A stretch of 64,000 nucleotides of DNA from Ashinkailepas kermadecensis (GCA_034440615.1 JAOTOM010005153.1:248001-312000), one strand, 5' to 3'; shown: positions 25,746 to 36,935, numbered from the stretch's first letter. Notes: generated from the sequence alone by a model not told the origin. Numbers and translations: made by a program.

Positions 25746-26261
25746 GAAGATGTATTAGGCCCATAACTTCAAAGTAAAATGTATTACCCACCACTTTAAA
25801 ATACAAAATTTTACAATTTCAGGCATTCCAGTTCATAGCACCCGGTCGCCACGACGGCAACGTCAGTGCACGTGCACACCCATTTTTCGTATTCGGTGCA
25901 TTCGCCACACTTCGTGCGATGCTATGGTTTCTGCTAGGCCTTCTGCGTTTTGCTAATTGCTGCCACATGATACACTTGCGCCATATTTGGCGTGATGGAA
26001 TGATTCGCATGGGCGTTCGCTTCGAAAAGTCGATTGATTAAATTCGATCATTAGTTTCCTACTTCCCACATTTTCTGGTAGCTATGAAATGCGGTTTCCG
26101 CTGAGCTTTGATGCACTTCATATCTTTGCTGCTATCCTCCCAGATTTGATACCGAACCGAGGCCAAGCCTCGGCGTTCTTTTTTGGACCCGTTGCGTCTT
26201 TCTTGGTCTATGATTGTGTATTATGGCTCCAAGCCATTTTTGTTAGGGGCCTAAAGCATTT

Positions 26262-26997
26262 TCGAACCCCATGCTCGTTTTAGGGTTTGTTGAATTTTTG
26301 TGCACCGAGGATTTTTTTTGACGTGTCAGGGCGTTTTCGAAGATCCCGATGTGTTTATTTAGCGCCCGGTCTTTTTGTTTGTTTTGGAACCATGTTGCGT
26401 TTTGCGGCCCCAACCACCTTTTCAGGCTATTGTGCGTTATCATGACCCCTGTGTGCCTTGAGAGCTTCCGGTGTATTTTTTAGACCTCCCGGTATGTATA
26501 TTTATGGCTGCAACGCATGTGTTAAGGCCCTGTCGCTTTTTGTGAGACTGTGCGCTTTGGAGGGTCAGTTGTATTTTCGGCCCCCGTTGTGCTCTTAGGG
26601 TCCCGATGTGTTTATTTTGGGCTTCTGACGCACACTTGTGGGGCCCAAGTACAATTTTGGGGCTTCGGTACGATGTTTCTAGGTCCCAGAGTGGCTTATC
26701 GCACCCAGGCGCGTGGTTCCGGAGACCCAACCCCAGTTTTCTGGGCTCAATACGATTTTGTGAAACTATTCTGATTTTCTTAAAAGTCCGAATCCCGGCC
26801 GGATTTCTCGAGCCCTTGGCGCCATGTTTTTGTATCCCACCTCGAATGTTCGAGATTCGGTTTGTTTTTCGGTGCCGTACGCAATTTGTGAAGGCATCTG
26901 ATAATATGTTCGGTGCTCCAGAGCCATTTTTTTTTACCTGAGCATTTAGTTGTTGGAATCAATCCTTATTTTGGAGGGCTCCAGCTTGATTTGTGTT
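26262..26997. repeat. right arm of ~740-bp inverted repeat
   Basis: Partner of 25005-25745 across a spacer of about 516 bp. The same tract also occurs at about 62590-62990 in the complete element at 61955-63685, so this arm is the element's own and the left arm is the extra copy. Confidence 0.8.
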
Positions 26998-27893
26998 TGT
27001 GTTTGTGGTCACACTGTGCTTACGTGTGGCCCTAGACGGCAATTTTTTAGAGCTTCGACGGGACTACCGATGGGAATTGTGGGTCCCAAGCGCGATATTT
27101 GGGGGCCCGGTTCGAGTTTGTGCGATGCGTTATATTTAGCTGTGGCCCCAACGCGATTTTGGCGGTTCCTGTCGCAATTTTTCGGGCCTCGGAGCGAGTT
27201 TTCCGGGGCTCGCCGTATTTATTTGGAGACCCATACGCGAATTCTGGTGGACCGACGCGAATTTTGGTGGCCCCAGCGCGATTTTTGAGGCCCCGACACG
27301 ATTCTTGGGAGCTTATCCCTCTCAGGATGGAGGGGGCATTTGCCCCTTTGATATGGCACTGCGGCCACTGAAGGAGTTTTTTTTGTCCCAGAGTGACATT
27401 TCGGTTAAAATTGATTTGGGGGGCAGCTGCAACTTTTGGGGCCTCGGCGCGACCTTCTGGGCCTCCAGTGTGATTTTCAAGGGCTGTGACGCGACTTTTT
27501 TGGGTCCAATGTGATCTTTCGGGCCCCGACGTCAATTTCTTGGATCCCTAGCGCCAGCTATAGCGGCCTCGACACTTTTTGGGGTCCAATGCGTTTTGGA
27601 GGCTTTTGGCGTCATTGTTCGGCCCCCAGAGTGATTATCCATGTCCGGATTGTTCTTCGTTGCTCCGGCTTCTTTTGTCTTGGTCCCAATGAGACTGTTG
27701 GGGCACGGTACGACCTGTCGTGCCCCTGGCATGATTTTCGTGGTCCGGGCGTGAATTTTTGGTACCCCAGGCTCAGCGTAATATGTGGGGGCCCCGGCCG
27801 GATCTTTTGTGGCCCATATCGTGATTTTAAAATACCCAGACTCGACTCTTACTATTTCTTAGGGGGTTCTTCTTGCAAATTATAAGCCTACTG

Positions 27894-29229
27894 TCGCGTC
27901 GTCTCATTTCCTAGAGCCTTTTTACCGGTTTTCGATGTCTCCTTGTGTGTCCTACCCTCCTCCATATTCAATGGTCCTCCTCTCCCGTCTTGGAGGGCCT
28001 CCTCTTGCATTCTGGGGCCCCTTTAACATGGCATGGGGCTTCCTCTCATCTTCGAGGGGCATTTTCTGCCAAATTAGGGGCCTCTTGCCACGCCTCGTGT
28101 GCCTCCTCCTTTATCCTGGCAAAGCCTTACCCGTCTTGAGGGATCTTCGATTTTGGAAACCTCACCTCCTTCCATACCTGCTATCACTCCCATCTTAAGG
28201 GCCTCCCCTCATTTCCTGGGAACTCTTTCCGGTCTTCGGGACCTCATTTGGTCCTGGAGACCTACTCCTTCTCGAGTCCGGCAGGTGCCTCATTTCTCTT
28301 CTAGAGGCCTTCTTTTTCAAATTAGGGGCCTCCTCTCACGTCTTGGGGCCCTCCTGCTCTGCGCTCTGGATTCGATCTTTACCCATCTTAGGGGTGGTCT
28401 CTTATCTCCTGGTGGACTCCTCTTCTCTCCCAGGCGCCTCCTCTGCCAAATTACTGGCAACCTTTCCTATCTTAGTGGCCTTGTTATTTCCCGGGGACCT
28501 TCTTAGCGGTCTTCGAGCCTTCTTTTCCGCTTGGGAGCCATCTCTCTTATCCAATGGCCTTTCTCTCCTATTTTAGGGGACTCCTCGTTCATCATGGGGT
28601 CTCATTTCCAATCTTGTGTCGTTCTCTTCCGAATTAGGTGCCTCCTGCCACGTCTCTGGATCATCCTTTTCTATATCGGTGGAACCTCACCCGTTTGAGG
28701 CCTGCTTTTGCGTCCCCGAAACCTCATCTCATATCCAATGGCTTCCTTTTCCGTCTTAGGGCCTCCTCTCATATGCTGGGGCCTCCTTTCCGGTGTTGGA
28801 GCCTCTTTTGCAATCCTGGTTGCCTCCGTGCCATTTTTGACACTCTCTTGATTTCTGGGGACTCCTACCCTCTCCTAGGTGACTCCTTTTTTCAAATTAG
28901 GGGCCTCCTCTCACGTCATGGGGGCCTCCTTATCTGTGTCTGGAGCCTCATTATCCTCTTAGCAGGGTGCTTTTGCGTCCTAGTCCTAGATCTTCTCTTC
29001 CAGGTTCCTCCTCTTCCAAAATATGGGCCTCATCTGGCTGGTCTCGGTGGCCTTCTCTCATTCCTGCGCAGACCTTCTTACCCGTCTTGGGGCCCCTATT
29101 GCGTCCGGAGAAGTCTCCCCTATCAGGTCTTAATTTTATATTGCAGGGGCATCCTCTTCCGTCTTGGGGGCCTCGTTTTCCAACTTAAGAATATCCTGCC
29201 ACCCATCGGAAGCCTTTTCGTCTAACCTG
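27894..29229. repeat. degenerate pyrimidine-rich repeat tract
   Basis: Loosely spaced words GGGGCCTCCTCTC, CGTCTTGGGG, TTCCAAATTAGGGGCC and CTTTTCC recur every 25-60 bp with no fixed period. It looks like an older, diverged relative of the regular array that follows. Confidence 0.65.
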
Positions 29230-31212
29230 GGTGGCTTCTTGCCCGTCTCGGTGGCATCCTTTCCGTCCTGAGGGCCTCCTTTTCGTGCTGGGGTCTCCTT
29301 TTCGTCCTGGGGCCTCCTTTTCGTCCTGGGGGGCTACCTTCCTATCTCTGTTCTAAGTCTTAGGGGCCTCCTTTTGGTCCTTGGGTGCATCCTTTTCGTT
29401 CTAGGGGCATCCTTTTCGTCCTGGGGCCTCCTTTTAGTCCTGGGGGCCTCCTCCCAATCTCTGTTCTACGTCTTGGGGGCTTCCTTTGCGTTCTGGGGCA
29501 TCCTTTTCGTCCTGGGGGCCTCCTTTTTCGTCCTGGGGGCCACCTCACAATCTCTGTTCTACGTCTTAGGGGCCTCCTTTTCGTCCTGGTGGCCTCCTTT
29601 TCGTCCTGGGGGCCTCCTTTTCGTCCTGGGGGGCCACCTCACAATCTCTGTTCTACGTCTTAGGGGCCTCCTTTTCGTCCTGGGGACCTCCTTTTCGTCC
29701 TGGAGTCCTCCTTTTCGTCCTGGGGACCTCATCCCAATCTCTGTTCTACGTCTTGGGGGCATCCTTTTCGTCCTTTGGTGCATCTTTTTCGTCCTGGGGT
29801 TGGTTGGTTGATTGTTGGAGTGTAGGGGCGCATAGACTGCGTCATTCGTCCTGGGGGCCTTCTTTTCGTCCTGGGAGCCTCCTTTTCGTCCTGGGGGCCT
29901 CCTTTTCGTCGTGGGGGCCTCCTCCCAATCTCTGTTCTACGTCTTGGTGCCTTCCTTTTCGTCCTGGGGCCTCCTTTTCGTCCCGGGGGCCTCCTTTTCG
30001 TCCTGGGGGCCTCCACCCAATCTCTGTTCTACGTCTTGGGACCTCCTTTTCGTCCTTGGGTGCCTCCTTTTCGTCCTGGGGCCTCCTTTCCGTCCTGGGG
30101 GCCTCCTTTTCGTCCTGGGGGCCTCCTTCCAGTCTCTGTTCTACGTCTTGGGGCCTCCTTTTCGTCCGTGGGTGCATTCTTTTCGTCATGGGGTCTCCTT
30201 TTTCGTCCTGGAGGCCTCCTTTTCGTCCTGGGGGCCTCCTTTTCGTCCTGGGGGCCTCCTCCCAATCTCTGTTCTACGTCTTGAGGCCTCCTTTTCGTCA
30301 TGGGGGTCTCCTCCCAATCTCTGTTCTACGTCTTGGGGGCCTCCTTTTCGTCCTGGGGGCCTCCCAATCTCTGTTCTACGTCTTGGGGCCTCCTTTTCGT
30401 CCTGGGGACCTCCTTTTCGTCCCGGGGGCCTCCTTTTCGTCCTGGGGGCCTCCTCCCAATCTCTGTTCTACGTCTTGAGGCCTCCTTTTCGTCATGGGGG
30501 TCTCCTCCCAATCTCTGTTCTACGTCTTGGGGGCCTCCTTTTCGTCCTGGGGGCCTCCTCCCAATCTCTGTTCTACGTCTTGGGGCCTCCTTTTCGTCCT
30601 TGGGTGCATCCTTTTCGTCCTGGGGTCTTCTTTTCGTCCTGGGGGCCTCCTCCCAATCTCTGTTCTACGTCTTGGTGCCTCCTTTTCGTCCTGGGGCCTC
30701 CTTTTCGTCCTGGGGGCCTCCTTTTTCGTCCTGGGGGCCTCCTTCCAATCTCTGTTCTACGTCTTTGGGCCTCCTTTTCGTCCTTGGGTGCATCCTTTTC
30801 GTCATGGGGTCTCCTTTTCGTCCTGGGGGCCTCCTTTTCGTCCTGGGGGCCTCCTCCCAATCTCTGTTCTACGTCTTGGAGCCTCCTTTTTCGTCTTGGG
30901 GGCATCCTTTTTGTCCCAGGGGGCCTCCTTTTCGTCCTGGGGGCCTCCTCCCAATCTCTGTTCTACGTCTTGGGGCCTCCTTTTCGTCATGGGGGCCTCC
31001 TCCCAATCTCTGTTCTACGTCTTGGGGCCTCCTTTTCGTCCTGGGGGCCTCCTTTTTGTCCCGGGGGGGGGGCTCCTTTTCGTCCTGGGGGCCTCCTCCC
31101 AATCTCTGTTCTACGTCTTGGGGCCTCCTTTTCGTCCTGGGGGCCTCCTTTTCGTCCCGGGGGCCTCCTTTTCGTCCTGGGGGCCTCCTCCCAATCTCTG
31201 TTCTACGTCTCT
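29230..31212. repeat. 20-bp minisatellite with higher-order blocks
   Basis: The base unit is GGCCTCCTTTTCGTCCTGGG (20-21 bp; for example exact 20-bp steps at 29581, 29601 and 29621). Every 1-6 units the array is punctuated by CCAATCTCTGTTCTACGTCT, giving blocks of about 60-190 bp that recur some 20 times. Some 80-200-bp blocks recur nearly unchanged (about 30260-30480 against 30450-30560). Frames up to 454 aa on both strands are repeat translations. A 60-bp unrelated insert (GGTTGGTTGGTTGATTG) lies at 29797-29850. Confidence 0.94.
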
Positions 31213-32150
31213 TATAGAGACCTGATGATATTTCCTGGTGGCCTCGTCAGTCTTGAGGCCTCATTGACAGCATGATATTCTGTCCCGTCGGCCTCCTTGC
31301 TCACCTTTTTTGCTGTGCATTTGCGGATAGGGGCCTCCTCAAATTTCAGGGGGGGGGCGCCGCCCCCCAGTTTCACGGCAGGGGGGCGTCTACCCCCTGC
31401 CCCCCGGTGGCGACGCCCTTGGGCCGTCATGCCCGCGCATTTTCAATTAGGACCACGGCCTGCCTCATAGTTTCCACATCTCTGGAAAAATGTAATGCAT
31501 TTTGGTGGTATATAACAGGTTGGTATTGTATTGGAGAGTAAGTCCTTTATTGGCGAAGCGTATCCGGTGTTTTCGCACTTCCAGAAAATAGTGGTGAAGC
31601 ATGCCGGAGGCCAATATATTATTTATCCGGTAGAATAGGAAAGAAAAGCCTTAGCCTATCGCCATAGTATTTTCTTGTTGATTTTGTTCCACCAAGACGC
31701 AAGTCATAGGGGATAGATCTAGGTGTCCGGTACTACCCGACCAAGGCAATTTTATTGGCCTCGCGTAGATCGAAATCCCACTTATATTGTTCCCCAAGCC
31801 GATACCAGGCCCAAACAACATCATCAATCGAAACCTTTCAGCTGTTTGTTTGTTTGTTCGTGTATTGGGTGGTTCTGGACGCACTTTATGCACGAGCACA
31901 GCTAATGGCGCCGCCCACGCTGTTTCGCCGGTGGGTCGCGGTATTGGCAAATGTTCCGAGTAGTGCGAGTGGACACCTCGCAACTGAAAATCGCAAGGCT
32001 AGCATGTGGAGAAAAGTAAATTTCACACCGCTGAGAAACAAGTTCGACTCCATAAGCTATGCTCTCTTCCATTTGGACGTAAACATGAGTTCTTGTATTA
32101 GCCTAACTTCCGGTGTTCCGGTGTTCTTCCGGATGTCCAAGTCTTACAAT
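31213..32150. other. unique DNA with a G/C-rich transposon-like end
   Basis: 31345-31430 has G and C runs ending in GTGGCGACGCCC, like an inward-facing element terminus. The rest to 32150 is ordinary, and frames on both strands lack domains. Confidence 0.45.
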
Positions 32151-32164
32151 TAACAAAACCATGG
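32151..32164. repeat. left target-site duplication of SINE copy B
   Basis: TAACAAAACCATGG matches 32341-32354 at 13 of 14 positions. Confidence 0.82.
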
Positions 32165-32340
32165 GGGCCGTGGTAGCTCAATTGGTAGAGCGTCGGACTC
32201 ATGATCGCAAGATTGTGGGTTCGAATCTCACAACCGGCGGTATGTACCGAGTCCACCCGCGACCAATCGGCGTGAGAGGTTGGCGACGCTATATAACCTA
32301 GCGGTTGAATGCGTCGTAAAAGAACTCAAGGTTCTTCTTC
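32165..32340 (+). mobile_element. tRNA-derived SINE, copy B
   Basis: A 176-bp insertion. The tRNA-like head has an A box (32174-32185, TAGCTCAATTGG), an anticodon loop CTCATGA (CAT, Met-like if the register is right), and a B box (32218-32228, GGTTCGAATCT) in a five-pair T arm. The acceptor stem and part of the anticodon stem do not pair, so it is not a working tRNA gene. The core at 32272-32317 (GTGAGAGG, GGCGACGCTATA, GCGTCGT) matches the other two SINEs, and the preceding CCCGCGACCAATCGGC is nearly identical to copy C. The tail ends in TTCTTCTTC. Flanking 14-bp duplications carry one mismatch. Confidence 0.86.
32174..32228 (+). promoter_or_regulatory. internal Pol III promoter of SINE copy B
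   Basis: A box TAGCTCAATTGG at 32174-32185 and B box GGTTCGAATCT at 32218-32228. The last B-box base differs from the consensus C. Confidence 0.65.
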
Positions 32341-32354
32341 TAACAAAGCCATGG
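32341..32354. repeat. right target-site duplication of SINE copy B
   Basis: TAACAAAGCCATGG, one mismatch from 32151-32164. Confidence 0.82.
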
Positions 32355-33099
32355 CTGCCTCATATGATGAGGACATGAATTGCATCAACTCCCCTGATGT
32401 GACATTTTGTCCATTATCATCCCCTGAGCACCACCGCGCTCCCTTCGCCGTTGGCTTAAACTCCAGATCTCTCTTTGGAGGGCTATAATATGCTAATTAT
32501 TTTTCGTGGGTACTCCACTTCATAAGAATTGTAAATTTTGCAAATGTACGGTGGAACACCATTTCTGTTCGAAGGCGACTGTTCGATCGTGTCCCCTGAA
32601 AATATACGCCAAAAACTAACTTCCCCTCCCATCAGTGGCGTGATATCAACAGAATGCCTCTTCTGCTCATGCCGAAGCGTCATGACACATGTTGGGTATG
32701 AGTGTCTGCTGTTCGCGTCAGCCCCTCCAGCCCATCTCCTGAACACCACCACTCCTGCCCCACGACAGCATAAGCGACCGACGACGCGGCCCGCCGGCAC
32801 CTCTCAGCTCTCCCGACCGTCCGTTCACCATCAACTTCATCCGGGCAGCGAACAGGAGTCCACACGATCCGCACGTGCCGGCGGCGTCTGCCGCTCCTCG
32901 CCGACCGCCTCTCCTCGACGCTCGCGACAATCCGTGCGTTCGGCCAGGCCGTGCGACTGCCGCTCCGCATCACGGGCCGGTCGGCTCATCACCGACCGAA
33001 CATGGAGGATACCACACCGGTAATGACCTTGTTTGGCCGCTGTTCAAGTGTTCGGCCGATCAAGATGGCGCGGTGTGTATCGGCGGTGACGGGTGTAAT
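32355..33099. other. unique DNA, GC-rich towards the array
   Basis: No feature recognised. Frames on both strands at 32483-33060 have no domain. Confidence 0.55.
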
Positions 33100-34617
33100 G
33101 GTGCCAGGGTACGGTGTGGGTGTAGCGGGGCCGGGGTACGGTGTGGGTGTAGCGGGGCCGGGGTACGGTGTGGGTGTAGCGGGGCCGGGGTACGGTGTGG
33201 GTGTAGCGGGGCCGGGGTACGGTGTGGGTGTAGCGGGGCCGGGGCACGGTGTGGGTGTAGCGGGGCCGGGGCACGGTGTGGGTGTAGCGGGGCCGGGGCA
33301 CGGTGTGGGTGTGGCTGGGCCGGGGTACGGTGTGGGTGTGGCGTGGCCGGGGTACGGTGTGGGTGTAGCGGGGCCGGGGGTACGGTGTGGGTGTAGCGGG
33401 GCCGGGGTACGGTGTGGGTGTAGCGGGGCCGGGGCACGGTGTGGGTGTAGCGGGGCCGGGGTACGGTGTGGGTGTAGCGGGGCCGGGGTACGGTGTGGGT
33501 GTGGCGGGGCCGGGGTACGGTGTGGGTGTGGCGGGGCCGGGGCTACGGTGTGGGTGTAGCGGGGCGGGGTACGTGTGGGTGTAGCGGGGCCGGGGTACGG
33601 TGTGGGTGTAGCGGGGCCGGGGTACGGTGTGGGTGTAGCGGGGCCGGGGTACGGTGTGGGTGTGGCGGGGCCGGGGTACGGTGTGGGTGTGGCGGGGCCG
33701 GGGTACGGTGTGGGTGTAGCGGGGCCGGGGTACGGTGTGGGTGTAGCGGGGCCGGGGTACGGTGTGGGTGTGGTGGGGCCGGGGTACGGTGTGGGTGTAG
33801 CGGTGGGGCCGGGGTACGGTGTGGGTGTAGCGGGGCCGGGGTACGGTGTGGGTGTGGCGGGGCCGGGGTACGGTGTGGGTGTGGCGGGGCCGGGGCACGG
33901 TGTGGGTGTGGCGGGGCCGGGGCACGGTGTGGGTGTAGCGGGGCCGGGGTACGGTGTGGGTGTAGCGGGGCCAGAGCACGGTGTGGGTATGGCGGGGCCG
34001 GGTTACGGTGTGGGTGTGGCGGGGCCGAGGTACGGTGTGGGTGTAGCGGGGCCGGGGTACGGTGTGGGTGTGGCGGGGCCGGGGCACGGTGTGGGTGTAG
34101 CGGGGCCCGGGTACGGTGTGGGTGTGGCGGGGCCGGGGCACGGTGTGGGTGTGTCTGGGCGAGGTACGGTGTGGGTGTAGCGGGGCCCGGGTACGGTGTG
34201 GGTGTAGCGGGGCCAGGGCACGGTGTGGGTGTAGCGGGGCCGGGGCACGGTGTGGGTGTGTCTGGGCGAGGTACGGTGTGGGTGTAGCAGGGATGGGGTA
34301 CGGTGTGGGTGTAACAGGGCCAGGATACGGTGTGGGTGCAGCAGGGATGGGGTGCGGTATGGGTGCGGCAGGAGCGGGATACGCAATGGGTGTATTCAGT
34401 ACGGTGTGGGTGTAGGAGGGATGGGGTACGGTGTGGGTGTAGCATGGCCATGGTACGATGTGGGTGTAGCAGGGTCAGGGTACGGTGTGGGTGTAGCAGG
34501 GATGGGTACGGTGTGGGTGTAGCAGGGCCAGGGTACTGTGTGGGTGCATCAGGGATGGGGTGCGGTATGGGTGCGGCAGGGGACGGGATACGCAATGAGT
34601 ATATTCAGTACGGTGTG
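33100..34617. repeat. 27-bp minisatellite, about 54 copies
   Basis: The unit TACGGTGTGGGTGTAGCGGG plus GCCGGGG is exact over long runs, with TAC/CAC and TAG/TGG alternatives. From 34270 the right end decays to CAGGGATGGGG and GGTGCAGCAGG forms with irregular spacing. Because 27 is a multiple of three, each frame gives a fixed nine-residue repeat, for example GYGVGVAGP or RCGCSGAGV on the plus strand and PRYTHTVPR on the minus strand. All these frames are broken by single-base indels (for example 33377, 33540-33575, 33799), and none has a recognisable start or non-repeat domain, so I do not call a protein. Confidence 0.96.
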
Positions 34618-35131
34618 CAGGGTCGCACAGTGAGTTTACATTTCTGAAATACATGGAACATGTATTTCGGGAGAGACTAAGTTTAACTGGCGCCAGATAA
34701 GTCGACAGACCGATCTTCCCCTTGTTTCCTGTTAGTGAAGTTCCTGACATCAGCAGTGCATTTTCTATATTTTTACTGGGGAGCACCTCGACAAGAGCGC
34801 ACCCGAAATTACTGGAAAGAGCAATTCCGGTGCATTAAAAGGGCACCTTTTGTATATTATTATGGAGAAGCGCACACGTAATTTTGATGGGGAGAAGAAA
34901 GGTACGAAGAAAACCTAGCTACCCTGAAGGTGAAAGGTCTTTTGTTTATTTCACGCTATTTTGAGACTACGGAAATTTGCAAGTTATGCACCCAACCCAC
35001 TAGCGGAGTTTTCCAGTGTTCCGAAAATTGCAGGCGATGCTTTTGCATGCACCTTGTAGTTTCTATGTGGTGCTTTTCATGCATTCTCATGAGTACCAAT
35101 GTTGAATTTTCAAACCTAGGTGTTTCTCAGC
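34618..35131. other. unique DNA, no feature recognised
   Basis: Nothing beyond short domain-free frames. Confidence 0.55.
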
Positions 35132-35405
35132 CAGTGGCGTAGCTGGGATTTGCGCGTCCGTGGGGAGAGGGAGGGAATGGGAGTGGATTTCGAGGGGGAC
35201 CACCTATCCAATTTGTGAAAAAGTCACCGGATGTCGACTACTGCATTTTCAAAGAGACGTATTTTTATGCTGCATTGGCATAAATAATGACAGCCTAATT
35301 TTCCTGTGGAGGGTGTCAAAAATGCCCCCATCGTTTCTAAAGCACTGTATTTCAACCCAACTTTTCAAAGGTTGTTTTCTTGTATCCCTTCTTGCACCCG
35401 TCTTC
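35132..35405 (+). mobile_element. diverged left end of the hAT-like element 3 family
   Basis: It begins CAGTGGCGTAGCTGGGATTT. Internal words AAAAAGTCACCGGATGTCGAC, CCTGTGGAGGGTGTC, TATTTCAACCCAACTT and TTTTCTTGTATCCCTT keep the same order as 24695-24960 and the reverse of 63400-63685. No right end was found before the next repeat starts, so this is a fragment. Confidence 0.65.
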
Positions 35406-35962
35406 TCCATCGAATAAATCAAGCTAACCTTTGCTTGAAGTTTGACCTTGACATGTCCCTGTTTAAAATGTTACACGATAATTCACCACAGGCTATCGCT
35501 TGAAACCAGATTTGGGCAGGTTTGGGTGAAAACGAAAAAAATGCGAGACGACCGAAGAGACTGGTTTGTGTTGGACCATGACCGTTAAAGTAGCATGTGA
35601 GACCTATGTATGTATTTGCTTCCAGCGAGTCCAGTACAGGCAGAAGCATTTGTGGTAATTAATTCGAACGATGATAAACCCGTCGCTAAATGCCAATACC
35701 AATACAAATACGTCTCTGGTTAATTCGTCGCTGAATTTGAATACGAATATGACGTCAGCTTGACGTCCGTGCTTAAGGCTGCCCATGACGCCCCTCCATG
35801 GTCTTGAAGACACCCAAGGACACCCAGAGTCACGAAATTCCAAGATATATCGATATATGCGCAGGGGAAGGCAACCTAAATCGTATAAAGCCTTGCGATA
35901 ATGCAAATTTGGTGCCTGATGCTTTGCTGATTTACCACTCTGAGATTTCGTCACGACATATA
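35406..35962 (-). repeat. dispersed repeat D2, single copy (inverted)
   Basis: Reverse complement of 52430-52910. Shared words (read on the minus strand): TTGCCTTCCCCTGCGCATAT, CATGGAGGGGCGTCATGG, TTCAGCGACGAATTAACC, AGCGACGGGTTTATCATCG, TTTTTTCGTTTTCACCC, AAACCTGCCCAAATCTGG, GACATGTCAAGGTCAAAC. Here the GGTCAAA-bearing end is present once, whereas at 52.7-54.0 kb it is tandemly expanded. Confidence 0.78.
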
Positions 35963-36162
35963 GCCTGTGAAGGCCGTTGATTAGCTAGATCGGCTTCTAG
36001 TATTTTGGGGTGATTTTTTTGCATGTATATTCACTATATAAATGATGAGGTATGATTTCGCGACGATCATACACAGGTACTTTAGTAACTGAGGCTTGAC
36101 GGGGACACGAAAGAAGTTGAGGGAACAAATCGCCACTTTTCAGAAATTGGGAGGGACATGTC
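35963..36162. other. unique DNA
   Basis: Short AT-rich spacer. Nothing seen. Confidence 0.5.
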
Positions 36163-36715
36163 CCCCAGCATCTCCCCCCCCCAGAGACTACACCAAAGCA
36201 TCCCCCCCAGAGACTACACCAAAGCATCCCCCCAGAGACTACACCAAAGCATCCCCCCAGAGACTACACTAAAGCATCCCCCCAGAGACTACACCCCAGC
36301 ATCCCCCCAGAGACTACACCAAAGCATCCCCCAGAGACTACACCAAAGCATCCCCCCAGAGACTAACCAAAGCATCCCCCCAGAGACTACACCAAAGCAT
36401 CCCCCCAGAGACTACACCCCAGTATCCCCCCCAGAGACTACACCAAAGCATCCCCAGAGACTACACCCCCCAGGGACTACATCCCCCAGAGACTACACCA
36501 AAGCATCCCCCCCAGAGACTACACCAAAGCATCCCCCCCAGAGACTACACCCCAGCACCCCCCAGAGACTACACCCCCCCCAGAGACTACACCAAAGCAT
36601 CCCCCCCAGAGACTACACCAAAGCATCCCTCCCCAGAGACTACACCAAAGCATCCCCCAGAGACTACACCAAAGCATCCCCCCCAGAGACTACATCCCCC
36701 CCCCTCAGAGACCCC
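36163..36715. repeat. 24-25-bp minisatellite (CAGAGACTACACCAAAGCAT)
   Basis: About 23 copies of CAGAGACTACACCAAAGCAT plus a C run of 3 to 8 bases. Variants use ACCCCAGCAT or lose AAAGCAT. The C run sets the length, so slippage there explains the irregular period. Confidence 0.95.
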
Positions 36716-36935
36716 CCTGTGTTTTTTTGGTGTACAAATGTGCGCCAGGGACTCAGCTCATTTTTTAAAGGCCCGCCGTTTTTCAGATCCGAGGGCTTTT
36801 TAGAGCGCTACTGCTTTTTGTGGACCCACGGTGTTTTTGAGGTACCGCTTCAGAAAAAAAAACTCCTATTTCCTTTTCCCTGTCGGATATGCGGCAACAC
36901 AGGTCACTTACTTCACCGTAAAACTGTAGTGTTCA
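36716..36935. other. spacer between two arrays
   Basis: Contains TTTTTTTGG and poly-A runs. A loose resemblance to GGGCCC-type tract units (GTGGACCCACGGTGTTTTTG) suggests an old fragment of the element 3 tract, at low certainty. Confidence 0.4.

Larger units (their letters stand above)
24695..27893 (+). mobile_element. large rearranged relative of hAT-like element 3
   Basis: The left end CAGTGGAGTACCTAT resembles the terminus of the 61955-63685 element. 24820-24990 matches, in reverse orientation, 63380-63560 of that element (CTGTGGAGG, GGATTTCAACCCTAACTCC, CACTGCTGAAATT). 25806-26230 matches its interior (TTTCAGGCATTCC, GTGCACGTGCACACCC, GGTTTCTGCTAGGCC, TTTGCTAATT). From about 26230 a degenerate tract of roughly 30-40-bp units follows, built on GGGCCCC plus a CGCGATTTTT-like part. 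Between 25005 and 25745 an inverted piece of this tract interrupts the element. The right end is uncertain (a CAGTAG-type end near 27893), and no matching 8-bp duplication was found. Frames here have no transposase domain. Confidence 0.6.

Noticed and set aside
29753..31275. Plus-strand proteins up to 454 aa with Ser/Phe/Gly repeats and minus-strand Lys/Arg-rich proteins
   Set aside because: Both strands are open because of the 20-bp array and its punctuation unit.
32165..32240. tRNA-Met gene
   Set aside because: The acceptor stem and part of the anticodon stem fail to pair, and the sequence continues into a SINE core between target duplications.
33100..34617. Silk- or elastin-like gene
   Set aside because: Frames are broken by indels, there is no signal peptide or terminal domain, and the antisense strand is equally open.
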